A DNA stretch of 64,000 nt from Apostichopus japonicus (lineage: Eukaryota > Echinodermata > Holothuroidea > Aspidochirotida > Stichopodidae): the NCBI RefSeq assembly GCF_037975245.1, contig NC_092569.1, positions 15,240,001 to 15,304,000 of the forward strand. Reading direction: 5' to 3'. The position numbers and the translations under genes are program-made. Below, in pieces: positions 49,063 to 61,946 of the stretch (position 1 is the first letter of the stretch; every line of letters starts with the position of its first letter). The notes beneath the pieces are model-generated. The model made no database searches and was not told the DNA's origin. It was given only the letters and a program-made list of their open reading frames with translations.

Positions 49063-50101
49063 CTGGATAAATAAGAAGAATGGAAGAATGGAGTTTGAAA
49101 CTGGTTATATTTAAATAGAAATCTAAAGCAGCATGAAATATATATGGTACGTTCAAATAAAAACAAATGTCAGGAGCGACGGTCGAGGGTTCCATTTGGG
49201 AGCGCAGGGGGGGGGGGTGAGGAGGGGAGAGAGGGACAGACTCCGAGAGACAGTGTTTGAATGTTGTTGTTTTTTTGTTTTTTTTTTCAAATATGGAAAG
49301 CACTTAGTTTCTTAAGTTTGCTCCAACAGGACACTTTTTGATAACAATTTTTTTAAGTTTTGCTCACAACAGGACACACATCAGGTTTAGAGAATTAGCC
49401 AGTTCATATGAGGCCTTTGCCTTGATCCGACAAGGTAAGAATATTAAAGGTTCCACATACTTATTGCATGTGTCAGGAACGGATTGGCATATACCGGCTA
49501 GGGACCGATGCGCCGCTGCGGTCGGACGCGCAAATTTCCCGTTGATTTCGAAAGGTGGTTGTTCCGTCCGAGATATAAGTAATTAGTTAGATACATTGAC
49601 GGAATGTTCGTAGAAACAAGAGATGTGTACAAACATACAAACAAACAAAAACTAGATGTTAAGCTATTTTGCATCTTTATTTTGGCTCCATGCAACAAAA
49701 CCTTTCCATCAGCGTCTAGTCCATCATTAATCTATGATCCGAGCCTGCGCGAAATGCGCTACTTTGCCGGTACTAACTGAACCCTAGGTCCCCCCCTCTT
49801 CCTCCTCCGGCCTGCGTAATTATATTTGTACATTTAAAAGTAATATAATTTATCGAGAAACGACGCAATTCGTATGGTAGAAATGTTACCGTTAAGGAAC
49901 AGTATATGTTTAAGCCCATGTATCGTATACTGTGTTAGGTAACGTTAAAGTACAAATACAGCTATATACTTACTCTAAAGTAGCTGATTATGTTTGTTTT
50001 ACATGCTGGGATGTACCATGAACAATCTATGAACGATATTGAAGGCCTTTATAATAATAACTATTAGTATAATTAAGGAAAGTAATATGTTATAGGCTTA
50101 C
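49063..50101. other. FREP gene 2 intron 1
   Basis: Block B-specific sequence with no gene seen. Confidence 0.6.
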
Positions 50102-50171
50102 CTCTGTAGCAACTGATTCCAAGGAGAATAAATAACAAATATTTGACGTTCATGGAAGTGCACAGTTCCAT
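50102..50171 (-). CDS. FREP gene 2, exon 1: signal peptide
   Basis: Start ATG at 50,171 (MELCTSMNVK), or the in-frame ATG at 50,153; both lead into a hydrophobic core YLLFILLGISC, a clear signal peptide. Donor AGAG|GTAAGC, phase 1, fits exon 2. With exons 2-6 and the exon 5 end at 41,864, the coding length is 1,776 bp (591 residues): signal peptide, stalk, EGF, FBG. The single-pass secretory layout fits a lectin-like defence protein. Confidence 0.75.
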
Positions 50172-50692
50172 TTCTCCTTTGATTTGAGAAAAACGCTAAA
50201 TCCAAAAACTCAATTTGTCATAGAAGCAATAAGCCTAGCGGAGATAAGATTGTAAGTACGCCAAAGCCCTTTCAGGATCCCAAGCCAATGAATCTGTCTA
50301 ACCATGGAGCACAAAATGTAGATAGGCCTACATCGGCTGCAATTCAAGAGTCCACCAATCGCTAGTCATAATGAGTTTTAAAACAATTACTGCTTACCGA
50401 TCATGCGCATTGGCGACCTTACAGTGAGCATAAGGGCTGCAAAAGGTGTCAACATATAAGTATACACAGTTTCATTGAATATTCAGTAGGAAACAAAACA
50501 TCCAGGCTTTTGATATCCATTTTTTTAATTGATAACGTGTACGAAGGTTTGAAGTATGGATAGCACCAATTAGACTGTAAATACACTGCAGATGTGTCAA
50601 GTGAAGTTTGCGTGAAATTTGTTAAGAGAAAGAAAATCTGGTCTTCTTGATAAAACTTGATTACTCGTAACAAGTCTATATGCAAAATATAT
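50172..50692. other. Upstream region of FREP gene 2
   Basis: Presumed promoter side of the gene. No obvious TATA box at a fixed distance; nothing else recognised. Confidence 0.4.
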
Positions 50693-50890
50693 GTTTCATT
50701 CAAATATCAGACAGGATTAAGGCATGCATGGTCGGTGCACTATAGTGGTGTTGAGTTCAATGAACTCATATCCAAATCACATACTACAAAACTTGTTTCA
50801 TTCAAATATCAGACTGGGGATGATGGTCGGTGCACTGGTAGTGCTGAGTTCAATGAACTCAGAGCAAATCACATACAATCTAAGATTATT
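50693..50890. repeat. Two-copy tandem repeat carrying inverted hexamer motifs
   Basis: A unit of about 100 bp starts GTTTCATTCAAATATCAGAC at 50,693 and again at 50,795. Each copy contains the 13-bp palindrome AGTTCAATGAACT (50,754-50,766 and 50,847-50,859), which fits the IR-1 nuclear-receptor consensus RG(G/T)TCANTGA(C/A)CY. Confidence 0.8.
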
Positions 50891-51103
50891 TCATGTTCTT
50901 GGATAGTTGCTGTTGAATAATAAGGAAACGTGGGGTCAGTCGGATTATTTCATTCTCATACACATACAATCTCCGGATTATGACTTTGTAAATGCCATCG
51001 CCGACGGTTCACATCGTGGAAACATTAATACGTTTCAAATGTTTCAAATGTTGGAAGCGAAAACTGAGACAAAAGGGTGTTTGGATTGAATATACTGGAA
51101 ACT

Positions 51104-51211
51104 AATTCGTCATTCAGTTTTTCGTGGCACGATATATATATATATATATATCTATATATATCTATATATATATATATATATACCGTGCCACGAAAAACTG
51201 AATGACGAATT
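51104..51211. repeat. 108-bp palindrome with 28-bp perfect arms
   Basis: The left arm AATTCGTCATTCAGTTTTTC plus GTGGCACG is exactly complementary to 51,184-51,211. The 52-bp centre is TA/TC-rich and nearly self-complementary, so the whole could form a cruciform or is a small foldback element. Absent from block A. Confidence 0.92.
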
Positions 51212-51504
51212 CGATTCCATATCTCTTCATGCATACTTCGTATTAAAACGCGAGTAGCGCCATCCACAAGTTTGGCTCGCCAAGAATTTCACGATCTTCC
51301 TATGTAGAGAACTTGTTACTGTTCTGCAGCGTATCGTTCACCAGCCCGCCACCCCCCCCACCCCTTCTGTTCATACGCGTAACAGAGGAGCGGGAACAGC
51401 CAAAATGGGACGTATGTGTGCAAGTATCCTTTAGCGTGTACACAGAATATGTATTGGTAACTAATAGCTCTTGTAATAATTTACTTCAATTTACTAAAAG
51501 GCTT
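51212..51504. other. Short non-coding stretch
   Basis: Block B-specific to about 51,464, then the match to block A (13,940) resumes. Nothing recognised. Confidence 0.5.
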
Positions 51505-52945
51505 TTGAAGACACAGAAAGACATTAGAAAACACTCGAAGACACTAAAAGACATTAGAAGACACGAAAAGACGTGTTTAGAAGGCACTCATTCCTCATTT
51601 AAAATTAATCGCAAACAGTCTCCCCTCTACACTAGTTTGAATTCAACCAATCAGTCAATAGCTAATATGTTTATTTATGAGCCGTTGCTTAAAGTAGATT
51701 CATGTACAGCAATCCGAAAAAGTTGGATCGTTATCAAGGTGACATACTCCTATTAGAGTCTATATCAATCCGCCCGGATGTTCTCCTATCTCAGGAAAAA
51801 GTGCCAAAATGTAGTAGGAAAACATCTTTTTCTGATACGTTATAAATCAGGATCTAGTTTCTTGTGGCTTGCATGTTGAAGAGCAATAGAGCATGAATGT
51901 AAATACATGTGGTGTAAAAATTGGGTCAATTGAGGCAACTTTATACCCGTTTAGGCCTCCCATGCAGGAGCAGCGTATGAGTATTGTTTACTACTAAGTG
52001 GAGAGGTTTGTTACAAGTGACGAAAACGTCAGGCTCGGATAGCAAAAAAACTGCTTGGTCATGATACGGAAAAGTGATGTTGCCATAAAAGGCCAACTTG
52101 TCAGCTATCAAGCTAGTGAGAACTTCTATCTAGACTTAGAGACCACATTACTTTTGTGATTTAGTGTGTAAGTCAATGGGGCCTTTAATGGGCGTATGCT
52201 ACCTGTAGTACATATTGGTGTATATGTACTGGGCTGCTTCCGACGCAAGCAAAATGAAAATTATTTACCTCATTATTCAAAGACGTTCATAGAACTTAAA
52301 TATTCATATTATGGGCGGGGTTTACTGCGACCCTAACGGAAAATATCTTCGAGAAAACAACGTTCAAAGTTGTAATTTTTTTACTTTTATGCCACCAGTT
52401 GAAGTTAGATTTGAATAGATAAGCTAGTTATGTATGTCGTTATGGCATCATGGGGTCATTGAGGTTGAGAAAATCATAGTAAAGGACGCAAAGAGCTTCC
52501 TTTGCTTGCTGATGTCTTCAGAAGTCGTCTGGTCTTCTGGTGTATTCGTGTGTCTTCTTGTGTTTTCTTTAGTTTATTTGTGTCTCCTGATGTCTTCTGA
52601 GATCCTCTCAGCAGCTTCTGGTGTCTTCTTCAGTCTTATCATGTCCACTGAGGTCTCCTGTGGCTGTTTTAGGGTCTTCTTGGGTCTTGTAATGCATTAT
52701 AGTGTCTTGTCAGTGGTGTTAACTGTCTTCGAATGTCTTTTGAAGACTTTTAAGAGTCCTCTAATGTCTTCTAGGGCCTTCATAGGTCTTGTAAGGTCAA
52801 CTAACGTCTTCTAGTGTATACTGGACTCTTCTGACCTCTTTGGAGGTTTTCTCGGTTCTGCTGATGTCCTCTCAAGTTGTTTTGGTCTGGTTTGTTCTAA
52901 GGTTCTTCGGAGATCTTCTAAGGGTCTTTTGGTGTCTCCTGAAGT
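51505..52945. repeat. Foldback-like region (block B copy)
   Basis: Counterpart of 13,976-15,450: AGACACTAGAAGACA-type units on the left and complementary TCTTCTGATGTC-type units on the right (about 52,500-52,940), with a conserved interior. Confidence 0.65.
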
Positions 52946-53041
52946 ATAAGTCTGAAGTCTACCATAATATATTATGCGCGTTTGTGTTTACATTGTTATT
53001 ATATAAAAATGTTCAGTTTTTGTGATTTTTTTTCAACTTCA

Positions 53042-54009
53042 GATTCGTGATTTTATGATTTTATGATTACATTTTATGATTTTTCAGATTAAGATTTTGG
53101 AGTTTTGATTTTAAGATTTAGATTTTATAATAAGCATTTTATGAATTAGATTTTAAGATTTTATGATTAAAACGAACTGTCATTGTTGTCCCATCTCTTG
53201 ACAACTATAGCTTATTGTGCTTCTTGGTGACTGAATTCAGTAACAGTATTAACGCATTTATCCGTGCTGTGATGGCGCTGTACCGGTATTGCAACGTTTC
53301 TGCTAAGACGTCATCATAATGAACCTATGTTGCTCGATTACACAATCACGAGATCGAAACTAACTCAAGCCAAATGAAAGGTCATCAGTAATATCCCCAA
53401 AATTCGTCTCACTATAATAACAAGTAGTCTGTACACTCTTGCAATTGCCATGCTATTCAGTAATATAGTTCAAGAGACACCGCAGAGATCTGTATTGCCA
53501 TTGCGCTATTACTGTTACTGCCACCAATAGCATCTCGGTGGACAGATCATCAGCTGCCGATATCATCAGGGCCGACGAGAGCCAGGAAAATTATGTCTTC
53601 ATTTTCTTCCGTCTATGTTATGTGAATGAAAAACCAATAAAAATTAATATTTCATCCCATATTTCCCCGTGCCGCCTAACTGACCGCAGGTCACCCGGGG
53701 TTGCATCTACCTGAGCCCTACTCTTCTCGAAAAGCCAGGATATCGCTTCATCTTGTCGGACCTGGTGGTGTGTATTTCGCGGCTAGGGAATACCTCTTTA
53801 TTACAGCTTTTACAAAATATTATCCATTTATCTGAACATTTTCCTGAAAAATGTCAACCTATAAGTGTAGATATATTTTTATATTCATGGCTCTTATAAG
53901 CTGCCGTAATTTTACATGTTATCGTATTGAGTTTATAAATAGTTTTCTGTTATATGTAAATAACGGCAACGATTACTATAGATTCATTCATTACCATTCA
54001 GAAAGGAAA
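53042..54009. other. Block B non-coding stretch
   Basis: Matches 15,541-16,540, including the possible exon relic (about 53,690-53,793, donor-like site lost). Nothing else seen. Confidence 0.55.
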
Positions 54010-54705
54010 TATACAGAAGCCTAGAAAAACCAAACCAAGCTTACGACTTATGTACACGGGAAAACGACGGTAAAGCTCTGAAAACTATCGTTTGGCACAC
54101 TTCGTAGATCGTATCATTTTGACATGAAACACAAAAATCTGAAAATAACTATTGACACACTTCCAACCATCCTGACAGAACTTCAAAAATCAATTATAAT
54201 AAATCAGTACAAAACGGTGTTAACCCGTACACAAAATTATGTGGAGGCGCGGTCTTTTTCAGGTAATGCAGTATTTTCAAGATGGTATTATAACTTTAAA
54301 AAATGGTAATTTTTGTATGTCATATCAAAATTGAACGTCTCCCAGATTACTCATCTAACTAGTGCGGGTGTTTCGAATCACAATCAACAAAATCTGCTCG
54401 CAAATCTCGGTGCTATCTTTGACAACAACTTAAACATTACATCCCATATAAATAACGTATGTCGTGGAGTATCCTGTGCTCTGAGAAAAAAAAGAGAGAT
54501 AAAATCTCCGAATCGGTTTACCACTCATCTGAAGACATCTGAAAACTTCAGCGAGTGCGAAACTCGGCAGCTAGTCTCATCTTCCTCTCACGAAAACAAG
54601 AGCATGCATCACACCAGTTCTTCTTTCAAACCAAACTTAAATGTTACCTGTTTAAAATTGTTTTTTCAACTGTTATTACTCTTCTCTTTTTCTCTTACTT
54701 GTTGA
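54010..54705 (+). pseudogene. Degenerate LINE fragment (block B copy)
   Basis: Longer than the block A copy. One frame holds NLLANLGAIFDNNLNITSHI, similar to the part just after the RT palm in L2/CR1-type LINEs, with stops before it and no catalytic box left. Confidence 0.52.
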
Positions 54706-56403
54706 GAGCATTTAAATGTTTTTAAAATTTATGTGCTACATAACAACTGTATTATTATTGTTGCAGCTGTTATTATTATTGTTATAAGTATTATTGTTAT
54801 TATTCTTACTATTATTATTGTTATTATTAACGTTATAATATAATTGTTATTGTTATTGATATTTTTTATTATATTGTTAATATTAGTATAATATTATGGT
54901 TATGATATTTTTTATTATTATACTTATTATTATTATTATTAGTAGTAGAAGTAGTAGTATTATCATCATTATTTTTGTCCAAATGTCTTTTCTTAGATTT
55001 TTGACACTTTTTCAAGATGGTTAGATATAATGAAAATGCTATCACTGTCAGATTCATGACATTTTGACGAAATATACTAAAATGTACAGCCAAACTTCAT
55101 CTTTGTCTTATATGAAGTAGATATTTGTGAAGAACAACCCAGGTACTTGCCCCCTTCCAGTACTACGTACACCTATATAGCCAATTTGCCCCATATTCAG
55201 TATATGTGTTGTGTGTGATAATTTCATTCCAAATCTCTATATTTTTTTCGAAAAGCTCTTTTCGTTTCCAAGATATACACATTTGAAGTTTTCATAAATC
55301 TTGGAAACCCATTAAATTAGTGCAAAACTATGACGTGGAGTGTTGCACTCATCAAAATTTCTTATTTTAGCAATTAATAAGTTAAGTCCTAATTACAATC
55401 ACTTGAATAATGTGAAGTTCCTTTTCAAAGACGACAACACATCTCCTTAGGCCCACAAACCAGTGTTCAGTGTCCTTGAAAGTAAGGTTGTGAATGGAAA
55501 AGGGATAACATAACAGACAATTAGGCAGTCACTCCCATAACATTCAGCAATATGCATAATTAACTAACGTGTATTCATAAATAAAACTAGACTTGAGAAA
55601 AGACTGTCTAAAATTGTCCATTTTTGATGGATTTTGATGGGAGTTGCAGCTATTTTCATGATTTTTAATGCCTATTAGAGTGCTTAGGACAATGTTGTTC
55701 ATAGGTGCCCGTAGACCTTTAAAATGTCTCTCGTTGTCCATAAATTGAGTCTTTTCTGACATCTTAGGGTATGACCTAATAGTATCGGCGTTAGACTATA
55801 TAGGTCAGCCGCTTTAATTAATTCGACAAAATATGTCATCCTACAAATTTAGAAATACATAGACGTACAACCTGGACTGCCGTAGCAGTGACTTTTATAG
55901 GTCTACATCATCAAATTTCAATTTTTGTGCAACCCCCTCCCCCCTCCGCTTCCCCTCACTGGCAACACAATATGTCCTGTGTTGTTCATATGATCTAACA
56001 CTAGAAACATCATTGCTGTTTCGTCATAATATCTTACAGGTTTTTTTCTTATGTATTATTCTGTTTGATTTGCAATGATTTTTACCTAATTTTCGTCACT
56101 GATGATGCGATTTTCGTCTTCCTAGAGCAGAGGTTCCCAACCTAGGAATAAAATTCTACCGGGAACAACCAGCGGGTTTTTATTTACTTGTTTTATTCAT
56201 TTATGATTGTGATTATTATACATTTTCTAGATGGAGGGGTGGGGGGGGGGGTGGATGACAGATGAGTGTTATTGTAGAAACTGATGGTATATAGACTGAT
56301 AGCTCTAGGCCTGTGTTGCCGTGGTCCGACCGTGCTTCTATAAAGTGTAGTCCACGCGGAATTAAAAAATTTATGTTTGTGATGGAAGCGGAAGCTTTAT
56401 AAA

Positions 56404-56463
<60 letters not shown>

Positions 56464-57460
56464 CTATAAATATATAATTTATTAAAGTATTCTGGTGAAC
56501 TTTATATTGGACTCCTATGTTTCATTTTCGGGATAACAACATAATGTAGTTAACATGGTTTGCATATAATAAATGTGAACATGATGCAAACATTTGAATG
56601 GTTTATGTTGTCCTTTAATAATGATGTAATTTCGAATAATATCGCTACATTTAATTGGCAGTAATGGTAGCTTCTCATCCACTATGAAGCAAAAGGTGGA
56701 ACCCTGTCCAACCCATGGCAAGATCAAAACAACAAAAGTGAAAATTACAAACGTTTTGCTGTCAGTTTGCAACTATGACGTCACACCTGTTTGCTTCAAG
56801 TCTACTCATGTCTAGGAGTTGTCAGGACTCTCTGCTCAAGGTACAAACTGAGATTTTTTTAAACTATAGGCCTACCAATACCTTGAAAATTCAAGAGGGG
56901 CGTTTTGGATAGCGGTTGTACAAATGTTAATGAAGAAAAAATATGTTTCCAATTCTTTCAAGTATGGTACAACGATGGGCAGATTGTAGCACAAACAACC
57001 TAAAGTGTTGTTTTAACTGTATACGGCTCAGCCCAAAGTATCACTACAACAAATTTACTAGCACGAAATGCTTATGACAATAATTTCAACTATTTAATTA
57101 CATTAAGTGAAAACGTAATGCCTTTCTCTAGGGATCATAATTTTTGTAAAAAGAGTTCCCAACTTGATAGTCTTCAACAAAAAGAAACAACCAAAAACAC
57201 ACAAAAATAAAACCATAAAAATACAGGATACATAAATCCATTTATTCTATATCTACATACAGCAAATGAACAGTTTAACCAAATCCCAAAATTAAGATAA
57301 AAAGGGAGAAAGCGTAGCCGGCAAATATGGAAAGAAATAATATTTTCCACGTTGTTTACGATTTTATTAAGATAATAATAGCTGCACGGGAGCGAAAAAT
57401 AATAATGAGAAGAAGTCAATCAGTATTACAGTGTGTTAATTAGCCTATACTTAAAGAAGG
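54706..57460. other. Block B intergenic sequence with the CACTA empty site
   Basis: Matches 17,110-17,360 joined directly to 28,434-31,001. The AGT-rich point at about 54,941 is where block A carries the 11-kb element. Contains TA repeat 56,408-56,462. No gene seen. Confidence 0.65.
56408..56462. repeat. (TA)n microsatellite
   Basis: Counterpart of 29,898-30,012, shorter. Confidence 0.93.
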
Positions 57461-60061
57461 GTATTGTCGTTTCTTCGTCATAGCATACTGAAATAAACTA
57501 GTAACCATAGAAACTAATATTCTCAATTTCATTAACTTTTGACTTTTATTTCATAAACCGACGCTCACCGTCAAACAAATTCATAAACTATAGAATTATA
57601 AGCTATGGGTCACAATGGTAAATCTTACAATATATATGATATATTATAACGATTATATTATAACGATATATTATAACTGATGTCTTATTTTTCTTCAGTA
57701 TGTGCTTTCGTAGCAGATATAATCAGTTACCAATTTTATTTTTGTATGTGTTCATATATATTCAGAAAGGAGGCATTTTTAAAGGTGCAGACGACGAGTG
57801 AACCATGCTACGGCGTAGGCTAAACAAATAAGTAAAAATATTGCAAAAAATAGCGGAAATTTCTTCCATAACCTCTGGTTATTCTTACAAAATGAAGTAT
57901 AGGCCTATGCCTAAGTGACCACGCTCAGCAATTTATGTACTTTAATAAAATGACACTCATACGGCTAGGAAACATATTTATTACTATTGACCCATTCAAA
58001 ATAACTGCTTTAGTGAAGTCATTCGTGGATTTGATATCTCTGCCTACAGGGGTGGGAACTGCAGTTTGGTTCTGCTCATTCAACTAGTTGCGAAACGTCT
58101 TCATGCGCAATACTTGCACTGCGGTGATGAAGACAGGGGGAGGGGGGGGGGTACCTTCATGAGGTTTACGTTTTGGGAGGAGTTCTCACAATTTCTGACA
58201 AGTTTGTCCAGCGACCTCCTCTGATCACGTGACCTTTGGCGTTGATGTTCTATAATGTTGTAGGATAACCCATCTGGTTTCCGTAATTTGTCATTTTGGT
58301 ATGCCCGAGCCGTGATGTTAAAGTAAACAATTTCGCTTTTTTTGTGATTATTATTATTTTTCTTGTTATAAAACATCTAATAAAGGCATAAAATATTGAG
58401 ATTTTATGATAACACGTTGAAATTTGGGGTTCACACATCGGAATTTTGAGATAAAAGGAAAACTAATTTCGATCTAGAACGCCAATTTTCTTTTTGTAAA
58501 CCGTCGCAAATTTATTATACAATATCAAATTTCCAGATTAAAAATTTTATAGTTAAAACATGTAAATGTCGAGATATTCTATCCAAATGTTTAAACAACA
58601 CGTATAGGGAATCTTGTGATAAACGTTAAAATTTCGAAGAAACAAGTCAAAATTGAAAGAGAGAGTTAAGGAGGAAAATTTGGAGCTAAAAGCAGGGGCG
58701 TCAATCATTGGGAGGGGGACAGGGAGAATGTCCCCCACTTTATGGAGGGTGATGGGGGGGGGGTGGCACAATATCAATGTACCCCAAGGTTTAGTGACTG
58801 ACTCGCGTAGGCGCTAAGCCCATATCAGGCTCAAAATGACTCGTGTATCGCATAACAGGAGCTCAAACATTGTGCAATGAGATTAGTAGTTGATAATTTT
58901 TTAATCTCATCTGCTCAACCCCCCTCCCCCACACCCACCTATGAGAAATGAAAATTTTCAACTTGTTTGAGGATTTTAATGATAGCGTAATTTAAATAAG
59001 GAGCCGCGCCCATAAGCCGCTTAGGCTATATGCTAAGTCAGCAGATAATGAAAGCCTGCAGCATTCGCTAATTTTCTTTCCAGTATAATATTTTCATATT
59101 TTATGGTATGTTGTATTATCACGTACAAGCAATATAACACTACATGTCAATATAATATTGTGCGTTCAGTTTGGTTAGCAATACCCAGATACCCAATAGT
59201 GCCTTTTAAATCTATTTATGATAGTGTATCATGTGTGCATGTTGTAGACATCTGTATATAACAAGATGATGTTATTCTTGTGTGTAAACTTGAAGAATGT
59301 TTCCGTTTTTGCTTTAGGCTTCAATGTTATTAATCATGATAAAGACCCTAAGTTACACCCGGATGTTAAATATATAAGTCTGTCTTAATGTTAGTCTTAT
59401 CACTCGTCAGATGTGGCTTTTGTTACTATATATTGATTACTGGCATATCAAATTCAGGGACCAAACAGAGGCAACTTTGCAGAAATCTGGATGTGTGTCC
59501 GCCTCTGGACCCCCGCCGGGCTTCGCCCTTGGACCACATTCAGTGTCCCGATAAAGGCCTTGCACTAAGGCGCTGAGCCACGCGCACACTCCTTCAATTT
59601 GATCCTTGTTCAGTCATTTATGCCGCCCCCCCACTCTTTTCAATTGGGATTGACGCCCTGGCTAAAAGGTCCAAAATTTTCACATCAAACCGTCACGATG
59701 TTGGTATGAAACGTCAAAAGTTTGCGATGAAATATCGAACACTTTAGATAAGATATCTCAAGATTGACAAAACGTCACTAAATATAGCCGTAAAAAGCGT
59801 AGAATCTTCGAAATAAAAAGTCAGCACTCTGTCAACATTTTTTTTTTTTCAGATGAGAAAAAACGTCAAAAAGTTTAGTAATTTATTTTTATTTTTATAC
59901 AAACCAGAAGATTTGCCCAACGACCGTCGATTATAGCCCGTGAAATGTAAGCTATACTGTGATTAAGTTGAATAGTATTAAGGAAACAAAATTATTTTGA
60001 TCATCCGTCCTTCTTTTCTTCATAGAATGATACATAACGGTATTGGTACGAAAGTTATATA
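57461..60061. other. Block B counterpart of 36,763-39,366; LTR empty site at its start
   Basis: GTAT at 57,461-57,464 is the single, unduplicated target of the LTR element. The rest is non-coding, with small indels relative to block A, and includes the second copy of the SINE-like piece (about 59,483-59,587). Confidence 0.65.
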
Positions 60062-60336
60062 TTATACTGGTCGAATCTTCATCTCCGTGTATTTGAGATT
60101 ATGGTCGGGGCCAGATAGGTATTTCCAACAGACAGAGGTTTTTCCACCGCAACATTCCTTAGAGGGGGGTGTAATGAGTTCAACGTTATAATCACTGTTG
60201 AGATTGGCCGTACAACACTTACGGTACCACCAGCCACCATGTTGTATACTTGCACAGTCTTTATTCCAGGAGCCATCATTATCTCGGTCGTGAGTACTAA
60301 ATGCTTGGTTTATGTGATTGCGAAGAGCATCCTTCC
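60062..60336 (-). CDS. FREP terminal FBG exon of a third gene
   Basis: Acceptor GTTAACAG before 60,336, 275 bp, phase 1 entry, ending MKIRPV and TAA at 60,062-60,064. Intact frame with FSTHDRDNDGSWNKDC, HGGWWYRKCC and CCGGKTSVCW. It is the block B copy of exon 6 at 39,367. No FBG exons 4 and 5 are visible upstream (to the right) in this window. The nearest coding exon on this strand, the discoidin exon, ends in phase 0 and cannot splice to it in frame. It may be an orphan exon or belong to a gene with distant exons. Confidence 0.75.
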
Positions 60337-60950
60337 CTGTTAACACGCACAAAAGAAGAAGAAATTTTAAATGAGTTTAAGAAAGAAATGAGAAAGATTG
60401 AGAGAGAGGGTTGGGGAGGGGGTGGGTGAGGGAGAAACCTAGACCGCAGTAAGGAAACTATTAACCAAATCGTGGCAAAATTGTGAAAATTACAAATAAA
60501 TTATTATGTGTTATTTATACACCCCCCCCCCCCCCCTCTGCTCATACATTTGAAGTATTGTACATGTCTATGGGGTTCATTAATCTTTGAACAATAACCA
60601 AATACACACAGTTTGACCTAACTGAGTGTACTATCGATTAAAGTAATTGAGTTACAATCGGATACACAACTATAAGATCAAGATATATACATACTATAGA
60701 AGGTGTACAGACGATGAAGTCAAAACAGTCAACGGTTGCACAATTATACTTCCGGGATTTAATTGTTTATATTTAAACAGAGCAAATGACTTCTTTGGAG
60801 GTCACCATGTGTCTAATTAATGGCCATAACGAATCAATGTATTACTCCAAAGCTATAAATTCCTAACGAAAACACGAGGATAACTTTGACTGTCCATGGC
60901 CAAAGGTTTCCAGTCAACTAGTGTTTCCTATAATTACGTCACATACTAAC
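60337..60950. other. Non-coding stretch across the right duplication boundary
   Basis: The match to block A ends at about 60,490. I found no second half of the discoidin domain here. Confidence 0.55.
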
Positions 60951-61144
60951 CTGGATCCATTCAGTAATATCATCTATATCATCCTGTTCCTTTGCGCACC
61001 AGCCGCCATCCGAATTAAGTCTCACGTGATCTTTTGATATCCCCAATGGTCCGTCTTCATTACCTCCAAGGTAAGAAGACATCGATATTTGATCCAATGA
61101 AATGACTCCTTCTTCCAGACCAACTGCAGGATTGCTGCAACTGC
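60951..61144 (-). CDS. Discoidin (F5/8 type C) domain, first exon
   Basis: Acceptor CTAATTACAG before 61,144 and donor ATCCAG|GTTAGT after 60,951; 194 bp, phase 1-0. It encodes SCSNPAVGLEEGVISLD, then MSSYLGG and VRLNSDGGWCAKEQD, ending DITEWIQ. That is the start of an F5/8C domain up to the conserved W-I-Q that normally continues VDL. Such domains bind carbohydrate or lipid at cell surfaces. It joins the PAN exon in frame (LQ-G-SCSNP). The rest of the domain is not visible downstream, so the gene is truncated or its next exon is far away. Confidence 0.8.
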
Positions 61145-61649
61145 CTGTAATTAGACAGAAGAAACATGAAATGAAAATAAAACTATATCAAACCGTTTTT
61201 ATACGATCACCATCTACACGGCCACTTAAATCGGTAGACAACATGGAGAGTGGGTAGCTATAACCGCAGGGCTGGGGGACATATGAGGTGTCTTTTTTTC
61301 ATTTCTTAATATACTTAGGGCACAGTACATCCTCACAAAGAGGAAAATGTTATATGATTGTCAGATTGTCCTCAGGGCCCACCATGGTTTTCGTCTTGAA
61401 GCCACTAGTTGTAGCCAACAAAGTACGATATTTTTTTAAAGTTCAAGTTCTTTATACCTTATCTGAACTGTCAATTTGACACAGTTAATTGTGTCTTAAT
61501 ATGAATGCTGAATTACGTAAGACCAAATGAAAAATACTATGTGTAGCTACGTTTCTCTGAAATGTGCTTCAAAAAGATGGCAGTATACATAAATGGTGGT
61601 GTATGTTATTTCATTTATTCCATACTTCAAAATGCATTCCTACTAAACT
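61145..61649. other. Intron between PAN and discoidin exons, part 1
   Basis: Nothing recognised before the small transposon at 61,650. Confidence 0.5.
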
Positions 61650-61946
61650 CAGGCGCGTAGCCAAGTAGGGGTGGGGGGGGGGCAAAGAAGCGACCGCCCC
61701 CCTTGAGCATATTTTTGTTGTATGTTTTTATGATATCGCTAGTAATTTCAAGCTTAGATGCAACTTACAAGGCCTGGGAAGTGCCATTTCCAGCGATCTC
61801 GGAGGCATTTTCAGCCAAAATGTTCTTGTACGCGTAGCGCCAACTTATAGTGGCGCCACGCTTAGATAGTTTTCAATGCAGAATCTACGGCTCTAGTTTA
61901 CCTACAGGTTCGCCCCTCCCTTGGCAAATTCCTGGCTACGCGCCTG
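61650..61946. mobile_element. hAT-like MITE
   Basis: Perfect 14-bp terminal inverted repeats CAGGCGCGTAGCCA. Flanked by 8-mers ACTAAACT and ACTTAACT (7 of 8 match). The interior shares GTACGCGTAGCGCCAAC and GCGCCACGCTTAGATAG with the elements at 4,156-5,222. Confidence 0.75.
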
